From the NCBI GenBank assembly GCA_902601235.1, contig CACKMG010000001.1, positions 1 through 32,538 on the forward strand: a DNA stretch of 32,538 nt. Reading direction: 5' to 3'. Below are positions 10,101 through 18,092 of the stretch, in pieces. Position 1 is the stretch's first letter, and every line of letters starts with the position of its first letter. This stretch comes from an uncultured Pelagibacteraceae bacterium. GTDB taxonomy: Bacteria; Pseudomonadota; Alphaproteobacteria; Pelagibacterales; Pelagibacteraceae. The position numbers and the translations under genes were made by a program. The notes below the pieces were generated by a model. It was not told where the DNA came from. It saw only the letters and a list, made by a program, of their open reading frames with translations, and did no database searches.

Positions 10101-10504
10101 TATTGAAATTAACTGATTTATCAAATGTCTTTGAATTATTCATTTTTTCAGATCAACTTGAGGCAAACCGTAAGATTTTGAAAGAGGGTAAATCTTTTAT
10201 TTTAACCTTAACTAAATCTTTTAGTGATGAACAAAATAGATTTAAAAGAATTAATGTACAAAAAATAGTTTCTTTAACTGATTTAATTTCAAAGCCCTTA
10301 GATGAGGTAACAATAAATTTAAAATCAATTAAAGATTTAAATCAAATTTCAAATATTTTAACTCAAAGTGGTAATACTTTAGTAAATTTAAAAATTCACA
10401 ATGAAAATAATGCCTTACAATTTCAATTACAAAATAGAAGAAATATAGATAGAAAAACTTTAAATTTAATAAGAAATAAGGAAATATCAGCTATAATTAA
10501 CTAA
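7094..10504 (+). CDS. dnaE: DNA polymerase III subunit alpha
   Basis: This is the replicative polymerase catalytic subunit. Domains in order: an N-terminal PHP domain (about residues 8-210, starting HSQYSICEGAIK), the C-family polymerase core with the nucleotide-binding GPGRGSGAGSLVAW and the catalytic aspartates in PDFDIDF (Asp404 and Asp406), the thumb/fingers region ending GFNKSHAAAYAIISYQTAY, a helix-hairpin-helix region near residues 840-880, and an OB fold (about 985-1060, AATLLKIQERKTAKGNSYAVLKL). The 1136-residue length is normal for DnaE1. In PHP the usual HSDYS reads HSQYS, so the metal site looks partly degenerate, as in other proteobacterial DnaE proteins. It overlaps lolD by eight bases; about 130 bases follow before rpsB. 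Confidence 0.96.
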   Translation: MAESKIQNFNHLKIHSQYSICEGAIKIDELKDYSKDHKIRSLGLCDTTNLCGALEFAEKISKAGTQPIIGTQVNFKFKDAFGLLPLYALNEHGYKRIIQLSSKSFLNENELLDPHLNFEELLNDSEGVAIFSGTIFGFFGDLFEKGKFEEIKDLYSKLKFKFKNRFYLEIQRHNDFNEIDFEKFNLSKSKELEIPIIATNEVFYLKKDMYEAHDALICIKNKTYINEKNRLKLSDQHYFKNDVEMSELFSDLPEALENNYNFPFRCNFKPYSSKPILPNISSEKGGNAEDILKKEALAGLTDKFKNIFKLKESEISSNENYLRYKDRLYHELDIIIEMKYASYFLIVSDYIKWAKKNDIPVGPGRGSGAGSLVAWCLSITDVDPIKFNLIFERFLNPDRISMPDFDIDFCEEKRDLVLEYLTKKYKDSVAHIITFGKLKARMVIRDVGRVLGLSYGFVDAISKMIPFDPSRPQNLTECIAGEPRLQKLMNEDARVKKLTDLSLKLEGLNRNVATHAAGVVIADKNLTEVVPLYKDPTANLLLPSTQFDMYSAENAGLIKFDFLGLKTLTVINNTQKLVRKSNKDFNIENINYEDQKVFDLLSSGKTVGLFQIESTGMRDALIQMKPNHIEDIIALVALYRPGPMSNIPTYNDCKHGRQKPDYLHPLLEEILKPTYGVIIYQEQVMQIAQKLSGFTAGQADILRRAMGKKKRAELEKQKQNFITGAVKNGINKEVAAGIFLKIEPFAEYGFNKSHAAAYAIISYQTAYLKTYFTKEFIAASMSMDISNQNKLNEFYEELKRLKIDIVRPDINECFAEFKTEGDKFFYALGAIKAVGFEAISNIVNERLINGKFKSINDFVERINPKDINKLQLEGLVKAGAFDKINKNRKSLFISIPNLITKSKNLFENKSANQIDLFGETIEQENLLQSVDDWKFEERLSKEFESVGFFISDHPLNQFKDTFFDYKIIDYRKFNNIDLNEGNIAATLLKIQERKTAKGNSYAVLKLTDLSNVFELFIFSDQLEANRKILKEGKSFILTLTKSFSDEQNRFKRINVQKIVSLTDLISKPLDEVTINLKSIKDLNQISNILTQSGNTLVNLKIHNENNALQFQLQNRRNIDRKTLNLIRNKEISAIIN

Positions 10505-10511
10505 ATTAAGC

Positions 10512-10540
10512 TTGTTTATTTATAAAATTCTTTGTAAATA
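10512..10540 (+). promoter_or_regulatory. Possible sigma-70 promoter for the rpsB operon
   Basis: A -35-like TTGTTT (10512-10517) is separated by 17 bases from a -10-like TAAATA (10535-10540), just after the dnaE stop. Transcription would start near 10547, giving a leader of about 85 nt that contains the structured element in front of rpsB. In so A+T-rich a genome such matches occur by chance; the position at the head of the ribosomal protein operon is the main support. Confidence 0.3.
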
Positions 10541-10558
10541 ATGGAAAATTTAAATTAA

Positions 10559-10633
10559 CACGCACACAGTTGTTGGTTTTATACCTCCGGTCCTTAAATG
10601 GAAATTACTGTGGTGGCTCAACCGGGAATAAAT
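10559..10633 (+). ncRNA. Structured leader of rpsB (putative S2 autoregulatory element, pseudoknot)
   Basis: The stretch before the rpsB start is strikingly G+C-rich for this genome and holds two interleaved perfect complements. CACAGT at 10565-10570 pairs with ACTGTG at 10607-10612, extendable through CGC (10561-10563) with GTG (10613-10615) if A10564 is bulged. CCGGT at 10587-10591 pairs with ACCGG at 10621-10625. The order A-B-A'-B' is that of an H-type pseudoknot, and B' ends nine bases before the ATG, over the ribosome-binding region. Known biology: S2 represses rpsB-tsf through its leader in E. coli, and I recall an rpsB leader motif reported in Pelagibacter. Function here is inferred from position and pairing. 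Confidence 0.65.
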
Positions 10634-11437
10634 ATGAAGATACCTAACGTAACAATACAACAATTATTAGAAGCAGGCGTTCATCTAGGTCATAAAACTT
10701 TAAGATGGAATCCAAAAATGAAAAAATATATTTTTGGAAAAAGAGATTCAATTCATATTATAGATTTAACTCAAACCCTTGAATTAACAAAAGTTGCTTT
10801 AGAAAAAGTTTATGAAACAATCTCAAATAACGGAAAGATTTTATTTGTATCAACCAAAAAACAGGCCTCTGAAGCTATTGCAGACCTAGCAAAAGATACT
10901 GATCAGTATTTTGTTAATTATAGATGGTTAGGTGGGATGTTGACTAACTGGGGAACAATATCAAACTCAATAAAAAAATTAAAAAAATTAGAAACTGATT
11001 TGGTTTCAGAAAATAGAGGATTTACAAAAAAAGAGTTATTAAAAATGAGCGTAAAAAAAGACAAGCTTCAGAGATCTTTAGGTGGAATTTCAGAAATGAA
11101 AAAAGTACCTGATCTTGTTTTTATAATAGATACTAACTATGAGTCTTTAGCGATACAGGAATCAGTAAAACTGGGAATTCCAATAATTGCTATTTTAGAT
11201 AGTAATTCTAATCCTGATGGTATTGACTACCCAATACCAGGAAATGATGATGCAAGAAGATCTATTGATCTTTATTGTAATTTAATTAAGGAAACAATCC
11301 TATCAGCTAAAAAATCAACACCAATTAACGATAAGAAAAAAGATGAAACCAATAAAAAAACAAAAACCGTTCAGGAAGTTGATAGAGAAAAATTAGAAAA
11401 AAAGTTCTCTAAAACCAAAGATTCAAAATTAAACTAA
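10634..11437 (+). CDS. rpsB: 30S ribosomal protein S2
   Basis: This is the small-subunit ribosomal protein S2. The start at 10634 ([20 protein letters not shown]) is preferred because it aligns with the usual S2 N terminus. An in-frame ATG at 10598 would add 12 residues that lie inside the structured leader and do not resemble S2. Family marks are [37 protein letters not shown], and [26 protein letters not shown]. The C terminus (last 40 or so residues) is a Lys-rich charged tail that varies among alphaproteobacteria. One base separates its stop from tsf. The pseudoknot-like leader suggests autoregulation by S2. Confidence 0.95.
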   Translation: MKIPNVTIQQLLEAGVHLGHKTLRWNPKMKKYIFGKRDSIHIIDLTQTLELTKVALEKVYETISNNGKILFVSTKKQASEAIADLAKDTDQYFVNYRWLGGMLTNWGTISNSIKKLKKLETDLVSENRGFTKKELLKMSVKKDKLQRSLGGISEMKKVPDLVFIIDTNYESLAIQESVKLGIPIIAILDSNSNPDGIDYPIPGNDDARRSIDLYCNLIKETILSAKKSTPINDKKKDETNKKTKTVQEVDREKLEKKFSKTKDSKLN

Positions 11438-11438
11438 C

Positions 11439-12290
11439 ATGAGTGATATAGAAAAAGTTAAAAAGTTAAGAGAAGCTACAGGAGCAGGTTTTAAAGATTG
11501 TAATTTAGCAATAAAGGAATCAAAAGGCGATTTAGATAAGGCTGTTGAAATTTTAAGAGTAAAGGGAATATCAAAAGCTTCAAAAAAAATGTCTAGAGAT
11601 GCAAAAGAGGGAGTTGTTGCTGTAAGTGGTGATGAAAAAAAAACATCTATTATAGAAGTAAATTGTGAAACTGATTTTGTAGCAAAAAATGAATTTTTTG
11701 TAAGTTTTGTTAAAGAAATTAGCGAAATAAATAACGAAAAAAATTCAAATATTGAAGAGTTAAAGAAGACTAAAATGAAAAACGGAGTCACAGTAGAAAA
11801 TAATCTAGTTGCTTTGATAGCAAAAATTGGTGAAAAAATAACTATTGGAAAAACTAAAACAATTTCTAATTCTTCGTCAACAAATTATCAATATTTACAC
11901 ACTATTGTGAAAGATAATTTAGCTAAACTTGCTGTAGTTGTGTCCCTAGAAACCAAAGATAATTCAGATATAGTAAAAACATTCGGAAAACAACTTTCTA
12001 TGCATATAGCTGCATCTAATCCATTAGCTTTAGAATCAAACTTAATTGAGAAATCAATTATTGATAAAGAACAAGAATTAGTTACTGAAGAACTTAAGAA
12101 TTCGGGAAAACCTGAGGAAATTGCTAAAAAAATTAGCTTAGGTAAAATGAACAAATTTAAAGAGGAAAATTCTCTTTTAACACAAGCCTGGGTTATGGAA
12201 CCAAAAAAGAAAGTTCAAGATATAATTAAAGAACTTGCTATTAATGATTTAAAAATTAAAGAATTTAGCAGAATTAAAATAGGCGAATAA
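11439..12290 (+). CDS. tsf: Elongation factor Ts
   Basis: It is the guanine-nucleotide exchange factor for EF-Tu. The N-terminal UBA-like domain reads [22 protein letters not shown] with the TGAG-D-C-AL type signature, followed by the core segment [17 protein letters not shown] (residues about 71-87), the conserved TDFVA contact with EF-Tu. The length of 283 residues is normal. It sits one base after rpsB, the conserved rpsB-tsf pair. Unusually, its stop overlaps the frr start by one base, where most proteobacteria have pyrH between the two. Confidence 0.95.
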   Translation: MSDIEKVKKLREATGAGFKDCNLAIKESKGDLDKAVEILRVKGISKASKKMSRDAKEGVVAVSGDEKKTSIIEVNCETDFVAKNEFFVSFVKEISEINNEKNSNIEELKKTKMKNGVTVENNLVALIAKIGEKITIGKTKTISNSSSTNYQYLHTIVKDNLAKLAVVVSLETKDNSDIVKTFGKQLSMHIAASNPLALESNLIEKSIIDKEQELVTEELKNSGKPEEIAKKISLGKMNKFKEENSLLTQAWVMEPKKKVQDIIKELAINDLKIKEFSRIKIGE

Positions 12291-12841
12291 TGTTTGATGA
12301 GAAGTCTCATAGTCAAAAAATGGATAAAGCTATTGAAGTTTTTTCAAAAGAGTTATCTTCTTTAAGAACAGGAAGAGCAAACTCAGCAATGTTAGATCTT
12401 ATAAAAGTTGATGTTTATGGTCAACAAATGCCAATTAATCAGATAGGAACTATAACAACGCCAGAACCAAGAATGATAAATATACAAGTTTGGGATAAAA
12501 ATAATGTTGCTTTAGTTGATGCCGCAATTAAAAAATCTGAATTAGGTTTGAATCCACAAATTGATGGCCAACTTTTAAGATTGCCAATACCTGAATTAAA
12601 TGAGGAGAGAAGAACAGAATTAAAAAAATTAATTAAATCAATGGGTGAAAAATGTAAAATTTCAATAAGAAATATTCGAAGAGACGCTAATGAGGAATTA
12701 AAAAAATTATTAAAATCAAAAGAAATTGGTGAGGATGAAGAAAAATCTTTTGAGAAAAATGTACAAAATATTACTGATAAGCATATAGCTATAGTTGATG
12801 AAAAAGTTTCATCTAAAGAAAAAGAAATAATGACAATATGA
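12290..12841 (+). CDS. frr: Ribosome recycling factor
   Basis: With EF-G it splits post-termination ribosomes for reuse. The 183-residue protein matches RRF along its whole length: KELSSLRTGRANSAML near residues 20-35 (the conserved RTGRA turn of the long helix), the domain II strand segment with PEPRMINIQVWDK, PQIDGQLLRLPIPELNEERRTEL, and the C-terminal helix with IRNIRRDANEELKKL. It starts on the last base of the tsf stop and overlaps uppS by four bases (ATGA), so its translation is likely coupled on both sides. Confidence 0.95.
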   Translation: MFDEKSHSQKMDKAIEVFSKELSSLRTGRANSAMLDLIKVDVYGQQMPINQIGTITTPEPRMINIQVWDKNNVALVDAAIKKSELGLNPQIDGQLLRLPIPELNEERRTELKKLIKSMGEKCKISIRNIRRDANEELKKLLKSKEIGEDEEKSFEKNVQNITDKHIAIVDEKVSSKEKEIMTI

Positions 12842-13512
12842 ACCCATTAAATCATGTAGCCATTATCATGGATGGTAATGGGAGATGGGGCCTTAAACAT
12901 AAAAATTCAAGAAATGCTGGACATAAAGCTGGCTTAATTACTGTCGAAAAAGTAATTAAAGAGACAATTAGAAATAAAATTGGTTTTTTAACTTTATACG
13001 CATTTTCAACAGAAAATTGGAAAAGACCCAAAAAAGAAATAAATTTTTTATTTAGTTTATTAGAAAGTTTTTTAAATAATAGATTAGATGAACTTCATAA
13101 ACAAAATATAAAACTTAAAATAATTGGTAATAAAAATTTTTCAAAGAAATTAAATCAACTCTTAAACACTGCAGAAAAAAAAACATTAAAAAATAAAAAA
13201 TTACAGATAAATTTAGCTTTGAATTATGGGTCAAAATTTGAATTATTAAATGCTTTTAAAAATCTTCAAAAAAACAAAGCAAAAATCAATGAAAAAAATC
13301 TAAGAAAATATCTTCAAACAGCAGATGTACCAGATCCTGATTTGCTTATTAGAACTGGAAATACAAAAAGATTAAGTAATTTTCTTTTATGGCAATTAGC
13401 CTATTCAGAAATTTTCTTTGAAAAGAAATTATGGCCAGAATTTAATGTAAAAGATTATAATAAGATAATTAAAAAATATAAAATAATTAAACGGAATTTT
13501 GGAAAAATATGA
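12838..13512 (+). CDS. uppS: Isoprenyl (undecaprenyl diphosphate) synthase
   Basis: This cis-prenyltransferase condenses farnesyl diphosphate with isopentenyl diphosphate to make the C55 lipid carrier for peptidoglycan and other envelope glycans. The phosphate-binding IIMDGNGRWG has the catalytic Asp at residue 12; further marks are GHKAGLITV, LYAFSTENWKRPKKEI, and the C-terminal DPDLLIRTGNTKRLSNFLLWQLAYSE with the conserved RTG and Ser-Asn-Phe. At 224 residues it is slightly short but complete. It overlaps frr and cdsA by four bases each. It shares its pathway with dxr, three genes downstream. Confidence 0.94.
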   Translation: MNPLNHVAIIMDGNGRWGLKHKNSRNAGHKAGLITVEKVIKETIRNKIGFLTLYAFSTENWKRPKKEINFLFSLLESFLNNRLDELHKQNIKLKIIGNKNFSKKLNQLLNTAEKKTLKNKKLQINLALNYGSKFELLNAFKNLQKNKAKINEKNLRKYLQTADVPDPDLLIRTGNTKRLSNFLLWQLAYSEIFFEKKLWPEFNVKDYNKIIKKYKIIKRNFGKI

Positions 13513-14132
13513 TTGGTAAAGAATTAAAAAAAAGAATATTAAGTTCAATAATATTATTACCTTTAGCATTATTTTTCATATTTGCTGGGTCTTTCTATCT
13601 TATTTTTTTTACATTGATTTGCTTTTTTGTTTCTATTTATGAATGGAATAATATGGTTAAAAAAATAGAACTTAAATTTTTTGGAAGTTTGTTCTTAATA
13701 TTTTCATTTTATACATTCTATGAAATTTCAGATTCATATCTCTTGATTTTTGTTCTTTTGGTTTGTGCATCTACTGATATTGGAGGTTATATATTTGGGA
13801 AATTATTTAAAGGACCTAAGTTAATAAGAATAAGTCCAAACAAAACCTATTCAGGTATGATAGGAGGATATTTCTTATCACTTATATTTTTATTATTTTT
13901 TATTAATTGGATTAATCAGACAGTAAACTTAGAGTGGTTTATAATCACTATTTTAATTTCAACTGTGAGTCAAATTGGAGATATAGCAATTTCTTATTTT
14001 AAAAGATTATCAAAAGTCAAAGATACTGGAAAGATTATACCTGGTCATGGTGGTCTATTAGACAGAATAGATGGTATGATTTTTGCTTTTCCAATTTTTT
14101 ATTTAATTGAATTAACAGGTAATTTATCATAA
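13509..14132 (+). CDS. cdsA: Phosphatidate cytidylyltransferase (CDP-diacylglycerol synthase)
   Basis: It makes CDP-diacylglycerol from phosphatidic acid and CTP, the branch point for phospholipids, in the inner membrane. Several transmembrane helices are visible (about residues 12-40, 54-68, 76-92, 117-132, 143-158). The C-terminal family signature is present as SYFKRLSKVKDTGKIIPGHGGLLDRIDG (residues about 165-193), with the conserved Lys-Asp and GHGG-DR-D. At 207 residues it is shorter than the 270-285 of most homologues, with the N-terminal helical region reduced. It overlaps uppS by four bases and dxr by one. Confidence 0.92.
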   Translation: MIGKELKKRILSSIILLPLALFFIFAGSFYLIFFTLICFFVSIYEWNNMVKKIELKFFGSLFLIFSFYTFYEISDSYLLIFVLLVCASTDIGGYIFGKLFKGPKLIRISPNKTYSGMIGGYFLSLIFLLFFINWINQTVNLEWFIITILISTVSQIGDIAISYFKRLSKVKDTGKIIPGHGGLLDRIDGMIFAFPIFYLIELTGNLS

Positions 14133-15295
14133 TGAAAAAAAAAATTTCAATTTTAGGTTCAACAGGTTCAATTGGAGAAAGTACTTTAAAGATTATTAAA
14201 AGAGATAAAAAGAATTTTGAAATAAATTTACTTTCAACAAATAGAAATGTTAAAAAAATTTTTAAACAAGCGAAAGAATTTAAAGTTAAAAATATAATTA
14301 TTACAGACTCAAGATCTTTTAAAAAAGCACAAATTAGATTTAAAAATTCAAAAATAAAGATTTACAATGATTTTAATAATTTCAATAAGATATTTAAAAA
14401 GAAAAATGACTTTATAATGAGTTCAATTACTGGATTAAGTGGTCTTAAACCAACTTTAAAATCAATCAAATTTACAAAAAAAATTTTAGTTGCAAACAAA
14501 GAAGCAATTATTTGTGGATGGAATTTAATTTCAAAAGAATTAAAAAAATATAAAACAGATTTTATACCTGTTGATTCAGAGCATTTTTCAATTTATTCAT
14601 TAATTAATTCAGTGAATAAAAAAGAAATCAATAAAATTTATATAACAGCATCCGGTGGTCCTTTTTTGAATTTTCCTAAAAAAAAGTTTTTTAAAATTAA
14701 ACCCAGTCAAGCACTTAAACATCCCAACTGGAAAATGGGTAAAAAAATTACAATTGATTCTGCAACTTTGATGAATAAAGTTTTTGAAGTGATAGAAGCA
14801 AAAAATATTTTTAATATTGATTATGACAAAATATCAATTCTAACACATCCAAAGTCTTATCTGCATGCAATTGTTAATTTTAAAAATGGATTAGTCAAAT
14901 TATTAATGCATGAGCCTGATATGAAAATTCCAATATTGAACTCAATCTACGAAAGTATTTTAAAAGATGATAGTTCCAAATCGATTAATTTAGAAATTAT
15001 TAATAACTTAAATTTAAAACCAATAGATTTAGAAAAATTTCCTTTAGTGAAAATATTAAAGAAATTACCAAAAAATAATTCACTTTACGAAACTGTTTTA
15101 ATTACTGTGAATGATTTTTTTGTTTATAAATTTTTAGAAAAAAAAATAAATTTTAACAAATTGATTAAGTTTATTAGTATATTTTCAAGTTTAAAAGAAT
15201 TTCAAAAATACAAGAGAATCAGACCCAAAAATGCTCATGAAATTTATAAATTAAGGGATTATGTAAGTTTAAAATTATCCTCATTAGGTATATAA
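14132..15295 (+). CDS. dxr: 1-deoxy-D-xylulose-5-phosphate reductoisomerase
   Basis: It converts DXP to 2-C-methyl-D-erythritol 4-phosphate with NADPH, the committed step of the MEP isoprenoid pathway. The NADPH loop GSTGSIG is at residues 9-15; VANKEAIICGW, the metal/substrate site PVDSEHFSIYSL, ASGGPFLNFP, KHPNWKMGKKITIDSATLMNKVFEVIEA and HPKSYLHAIVNF follow in the expected order. The length of 387 residues is normal. It overlaps cdsA by one base. Only eleven bases separate it from bamA, although most proteobacteria have the site-2 protease gene rseP here. Confidence 0.95.
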   Translation: MKKKISILGSTGSIGESTLKIIKRDKKNFEINLLSTNRNVKKIFKQAKEFKVKNIIITDSRSFKKAQIRFKNSKIKIYNDFNNFNKIFKKKNDFIMSSITGLSGLKPTLKSIKFTKKILVANKEAIICGWNLISKELKKYKTDFIPVDSEHFSIYSLINSVNKKEINKIYITASGGPFLNFPKKKFFKIKPSQALKHPNWKMGKKITIDSATLMNKVFEVIEAKNIFNIDYDKISILTHPKSYLHAIVNFKNGLVKLLMHEPDMKIPILNSIYESILKDDSSKSINLEIINNLNLKPIDLEKFPLVKILKKLPKNNSLYETVLITVNDFFVYKFLEKKINFNKLIKFISIFSSLKEFQKYKRIRPKNAHEIYKLRDYVSLKLSSLGI

Positions 15296-15306
15296 GTTAT
15301 TTTTTT

Positions 15307-17559
15307 ATGAATAAATTTTTTATTAAAGCTATATTTTTATCTTTTCTTATTTCTACAAATGTGAATAGTGAAATTATCAATGATATTGATGTATCAGGTA
15401 ATAAAAGAATATCAAAAGAAACAATAGTTGTTTTAGGTAATATTAAATTAAACAAAGATTTTACAAAAAATGATTTAAACAACACATTAAAAAAACTTTA
15501 TGAAACAAATTTTTTTAGTAATATTTCCCTTTCAATTAAAAGTGGTTTATTAAAAATTACTTTAGTTGAAAATCCTATAATTGAAAAAATTGAACTAAGA
15601 GGAATAAAAAATAAAAAAATTCTGGAAAAAATTCAAAAAGAAATTTCATTAAAGAATAGAATGTCATTTTCAGAAAATTTCTTAAATAGAGATATAAATC
15701 TCATTAAAAATATTTTTAAATCTTCTGGATATTACTTTGTGAAAATTGATACTTCGTATATTGAAAACAAAGAATTAAATTCTATTGAATTGAATATCGA
15801 TATTGACCCAGGCGAGAAGGCTCAAATAAAAGAAATTCAATTTATAGGTGATAAAAAAATTAAAGATAAAAAACTTCTTGAAGTTATAGCATCCGAAGAA
15901 CACAAATTTTGGAAATTTGTTTCTAAAAAAGTTTATTTAAATGAAAATTTAGTAAATTTAGACAAAAGACTTTTAGAAAACTTTTATAAAAATGAAGGTT
16001 ACTACAATGTTGAAGTTTTAAATTCATTTGCTGAATTAGATGAAAAAGGATCATTTAAACTAATATTTAATATTGAAGCTGGAGAAAAATACTTTTTTAA
16101 TGATATAGTTTTATCTTTACCTGATGACTATAGAAAAGATGATTTTAAGAAAATCGAAAAGTTATTTAGTAAATTAAAAAATGAAAAATATAGTATCAAT
16201 AAAGTTAATACTATTCTAAAAGAGATCGATATAATTGCTTCTCAAAAACTATATGATTTTATAAATGCTGAAGTTGAGGAAACAGTAGTTGAAAATAATA
16301 AGATCAACTTTGATTTTAAAATTAAAGATAGTGAAAAATATTATGTAGAGCGTATTAATGTTTTTGGAAACTACAACACAATCGAAGAAGTAATAAGAAA
16401 TCAACTAATCGTTGATGAAGGTGATCCATTAAATGAAGTATTATTCTCTAAATCTATAAATAAGCTACGATCACTAGGTTTTTTTAAAAATGTAAAGACC
16501 GAGGTAGTTAATGGAAGTAATGAAAATTTAAAAATAATAAATATATCAGTTGAGGAACAACCAACTGGTGAAATTTCAATGGGTGCTGGATATGGTTCAT
16601 CTGGTGGTACCATAGGTGGGGGTATAACAGAAAAAAACTTTCTTGGTAAGGGTATTAACTTAAATACAAGTATTGAGATAACTGATGAATCCCTTAAGGG
16701 AAAGTTTATTTATAGTAAACCAAATTTTGCTTATACTGACAACACTTTATTTACTTCTGTTAGAGCAGACACTACAGATCGTATGAAAGATTTTGGTTAT
16801 GAGGTCTCTAATAAAGGTTTTAGTTTAGGAACTGAATTTGAACAATATGAAAATCTTTTTTTTAATCCTGAAATTTCATTAGATTTTGAGGATTTGGAAA
16901 CTAATTCATCTGCATCCACTAATTTAAAAAAACAAGAAGGATCATACGATGATTTTTACTTTAATTATAATTTAAATTATGACTTGAGAGACTCTTCTTA
17001 TCGTCCAACAAGTGGTTATAAAACATCATTTTATCAGACACTACCTATTATCTCAGATAATAAAGAGATTCAAAATACCTTTACCGCGACTAAATACAAA
17101 ACTCTTAATGAAACCTCAGGAATGGTTGGGATGGCAAGTTTATATTTAAGTAGTGTTCATACTTTAAGCAATGATAATGATGTGAGAATTTCAAAAAGAG
17201 GATATATTCCTTACAATAGATTGCGTGGTTTTGAAAGAAACAAAGTTGGTCCAATCGATAATGAAGATTTTATTGGAGGTAATTATGTGACTGCATTAAA
17301 TTTTGCTACAAATTTACCAGGCTTATTTACTACAGTTGAAAATATAGATATTTCTTATTTTGTTGATGTCGCAAATGTTTGGGGTGTTGATTATAGTAGT
17401 GCTATAGATGATTCTAATTTTATTAGAAGTTCCACAGGTATTTCTTTAGACTTATTAACAGCTGTTGGACCTTTAAGTTTTTCATGGACTGCACCAATCA
17501 CTCAAAAAAATACTGACAAAACTGAGACATTTAGGTTTAATTTAGGTACCACTTTTTAA
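15307..17559 (+). CDS. bamA: Outer membrane protein assembly factor BamA
   Basis: This essential outer-membrane protein inserts beta-barrel proteins. A signal peptide is visible (residues 1-21, cleavage after NVNS). Periplasmic POTRA domains follow to about residue 420 (for example IDVSGNKRISKETI, IELRGIKNKKILEKI, INVFGNYNTIEEVIRNQL). The C-terminal barrel begins near GEISMGAGYGSSGGTIGG and contains the conserved loop-6 motif in the form RLRGFERN (VRGF in most homologues). The protein ends in Phe, as barrel proteins usually do. The 750-residue length is normal. It shares a unit with skp, six bases downstream, which is functionally linked. Confidence 0.95.
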   Translation: MNKFFIKAIFLSFLISTNVNSEIINDIDVSGNKRISKETIVVLGNIKLNKDFTKNDLNNTLKKLYETNFFSNISLSIKSGLLKITLVENPIIEKIELRGIKNKKILEKIQKEISLKNRMSFSENFLNRDINLIKNIFKSSGYYFVKIDTSYIENKELNSIELNIDIDPGEKAQIKEIQFIGDKKIKDKKLLEVIASEEHKFWKFVSKKVYLNENLVNLDKRLLENFYKNEGYYNVEVLNSFAELDEKGSFKLIFNIEAGEKYFFNDIVLSLPDDYRKDDFKKIEKLFSKLKNEKYSINKVNTILKEIDIIASQKLYDFINAEVEETVVENNKINFDFKIKDSEKYYVERINVFGNYNTIEEVIRNQLIVDEGDPLNEVLFSKSINKLRSLGFFKNVKTEVVNGSNENLKIINISVEEQPTGEISMGAGYGSSGGTIGGGITEKNFLGKGINLNTSIEITDESLKGKFIYSKPNFAYTDNTLFTSVRADTTDRMKDFGYEVSNKGFSLGTEFEQYENLFFNPEISLDFEDLETNSSASTNLKKQEGSYDDFYFNYNLNYDLRDSSYRPTSGYKTSFYQTLPIISDNKEIQNTFTATKYKTLNETSGMVGMASLYLSSVHTLSNDNDVRISKRGYIPYNRLRGFERNKVGPIDNEDFIGGNYVTALNFATNLPGLFTTVENIDISYFVDVANVWGVDYSSAIDDSNFIRSSTGISLDLLTAVGPLSFSWTAPITQKNTDKTETFRFNLGTTF

Positions 17560-17564
17560 TTTAG

Positions 17565-18092
17565 ATGAAATTAAAAAATTTAATTCACATTTCTTCAATT
17601 TTATTAATTTTTTTTAATTTTGATGTTTCTAAAGCAGAAAATATTGCATTTATAGACCTAAATAAAATTTTTGATAATTCAGAGGCAGGAAAAAAAATAA
17701 TTAAACAAGTTAAAGATAAACAAAAAAAAAATTTAGATGAACTAAAAAAAATGCAAAAAAAATTTGATACAGATAAAGAAAAAATAATTGCACAAAAAAA
17801 TGTTTTATCAGACGAAGATTTTAAAAGTAAAATTATTAAATTAGAAAATGATTTTAAAGAATATAACAAAAAAATAAGAGAAAATAATTCAAATCTAACA
17901 AATTTTCAGTTAAAGGCTAGAGGAGAATTTTATAATTATTTAACTCCTATTTTAGAGTCATATGCAAAAGAAAATTCTATAAGTCTTATTTTAAAAAGAG
18001 AAAATATACTTATTGGTAAAACAAATCTTGATATTTCACAAAATATTTTAGAAATATTTAATAAAAAGATAAAAACTATTAAAGTAAATTAA
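17565..18092 (+). CDS. skp: OmpH/Skp family periplasmic chaperone
   Basis: It is predicted to hold unfolded outer-membrane proteins in the periplasm before BamA inserts them. A signal peptide covers residues 1-24 (cleavage after SKA). The mature protein begins ENIAFIDLNKIFDNSEAGKK, the family's strand plus start of the first helix, and continues as a long Lys/Glu-rich coiled coil (about residues 45-120) before returning to the C-terminal strands. The 175-residue length fits. It lies six bases after bamA and directly abuts fabZ. Sequence identity in this family is low, so assignment rests on architecture and the bamA neighbourhood. An A10 run near 17722-17731 is read in frame. Confidence 0.88.
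   Translation: MKLKNLIHISSILLIFFNFDVSKAENIAFIDLNKIFDNSEAGKKIIKQVKDKQKKNLDELKKMQKKFDTDKEKIIAQKNVLSDEDFKSKIIKLENDFKEYNKKIRENNSNLTNFQLKARGEFYNYLTPILESYAKENSISLILKRENILIGKTNLDISQNILEIFNKKIKTIKVN

Noticed and set aside
10598..10633. In-frame ATG 12 codons upstream of the chosen rpsB start
   Set aside because: The added residues do not resemble S2, and the bases form part of the two interleaved stems of the leader; the ATG at 10634 matches the S2 N terminus.
11429..11791. Minus-strand open frame of 120 codons over tsf
   Set aside because: It is antisense to a clear tsf, Phe/Ser-rich as expected for the complement of Lys-rich A+T-rich coding DNA.
17585..17869. Minus-strand open frame with Phe/Ser-rich sequence over skp
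   Set aside because: It is the complement of the Lys-rich coiled-coil codons of skp, not a separate gene.
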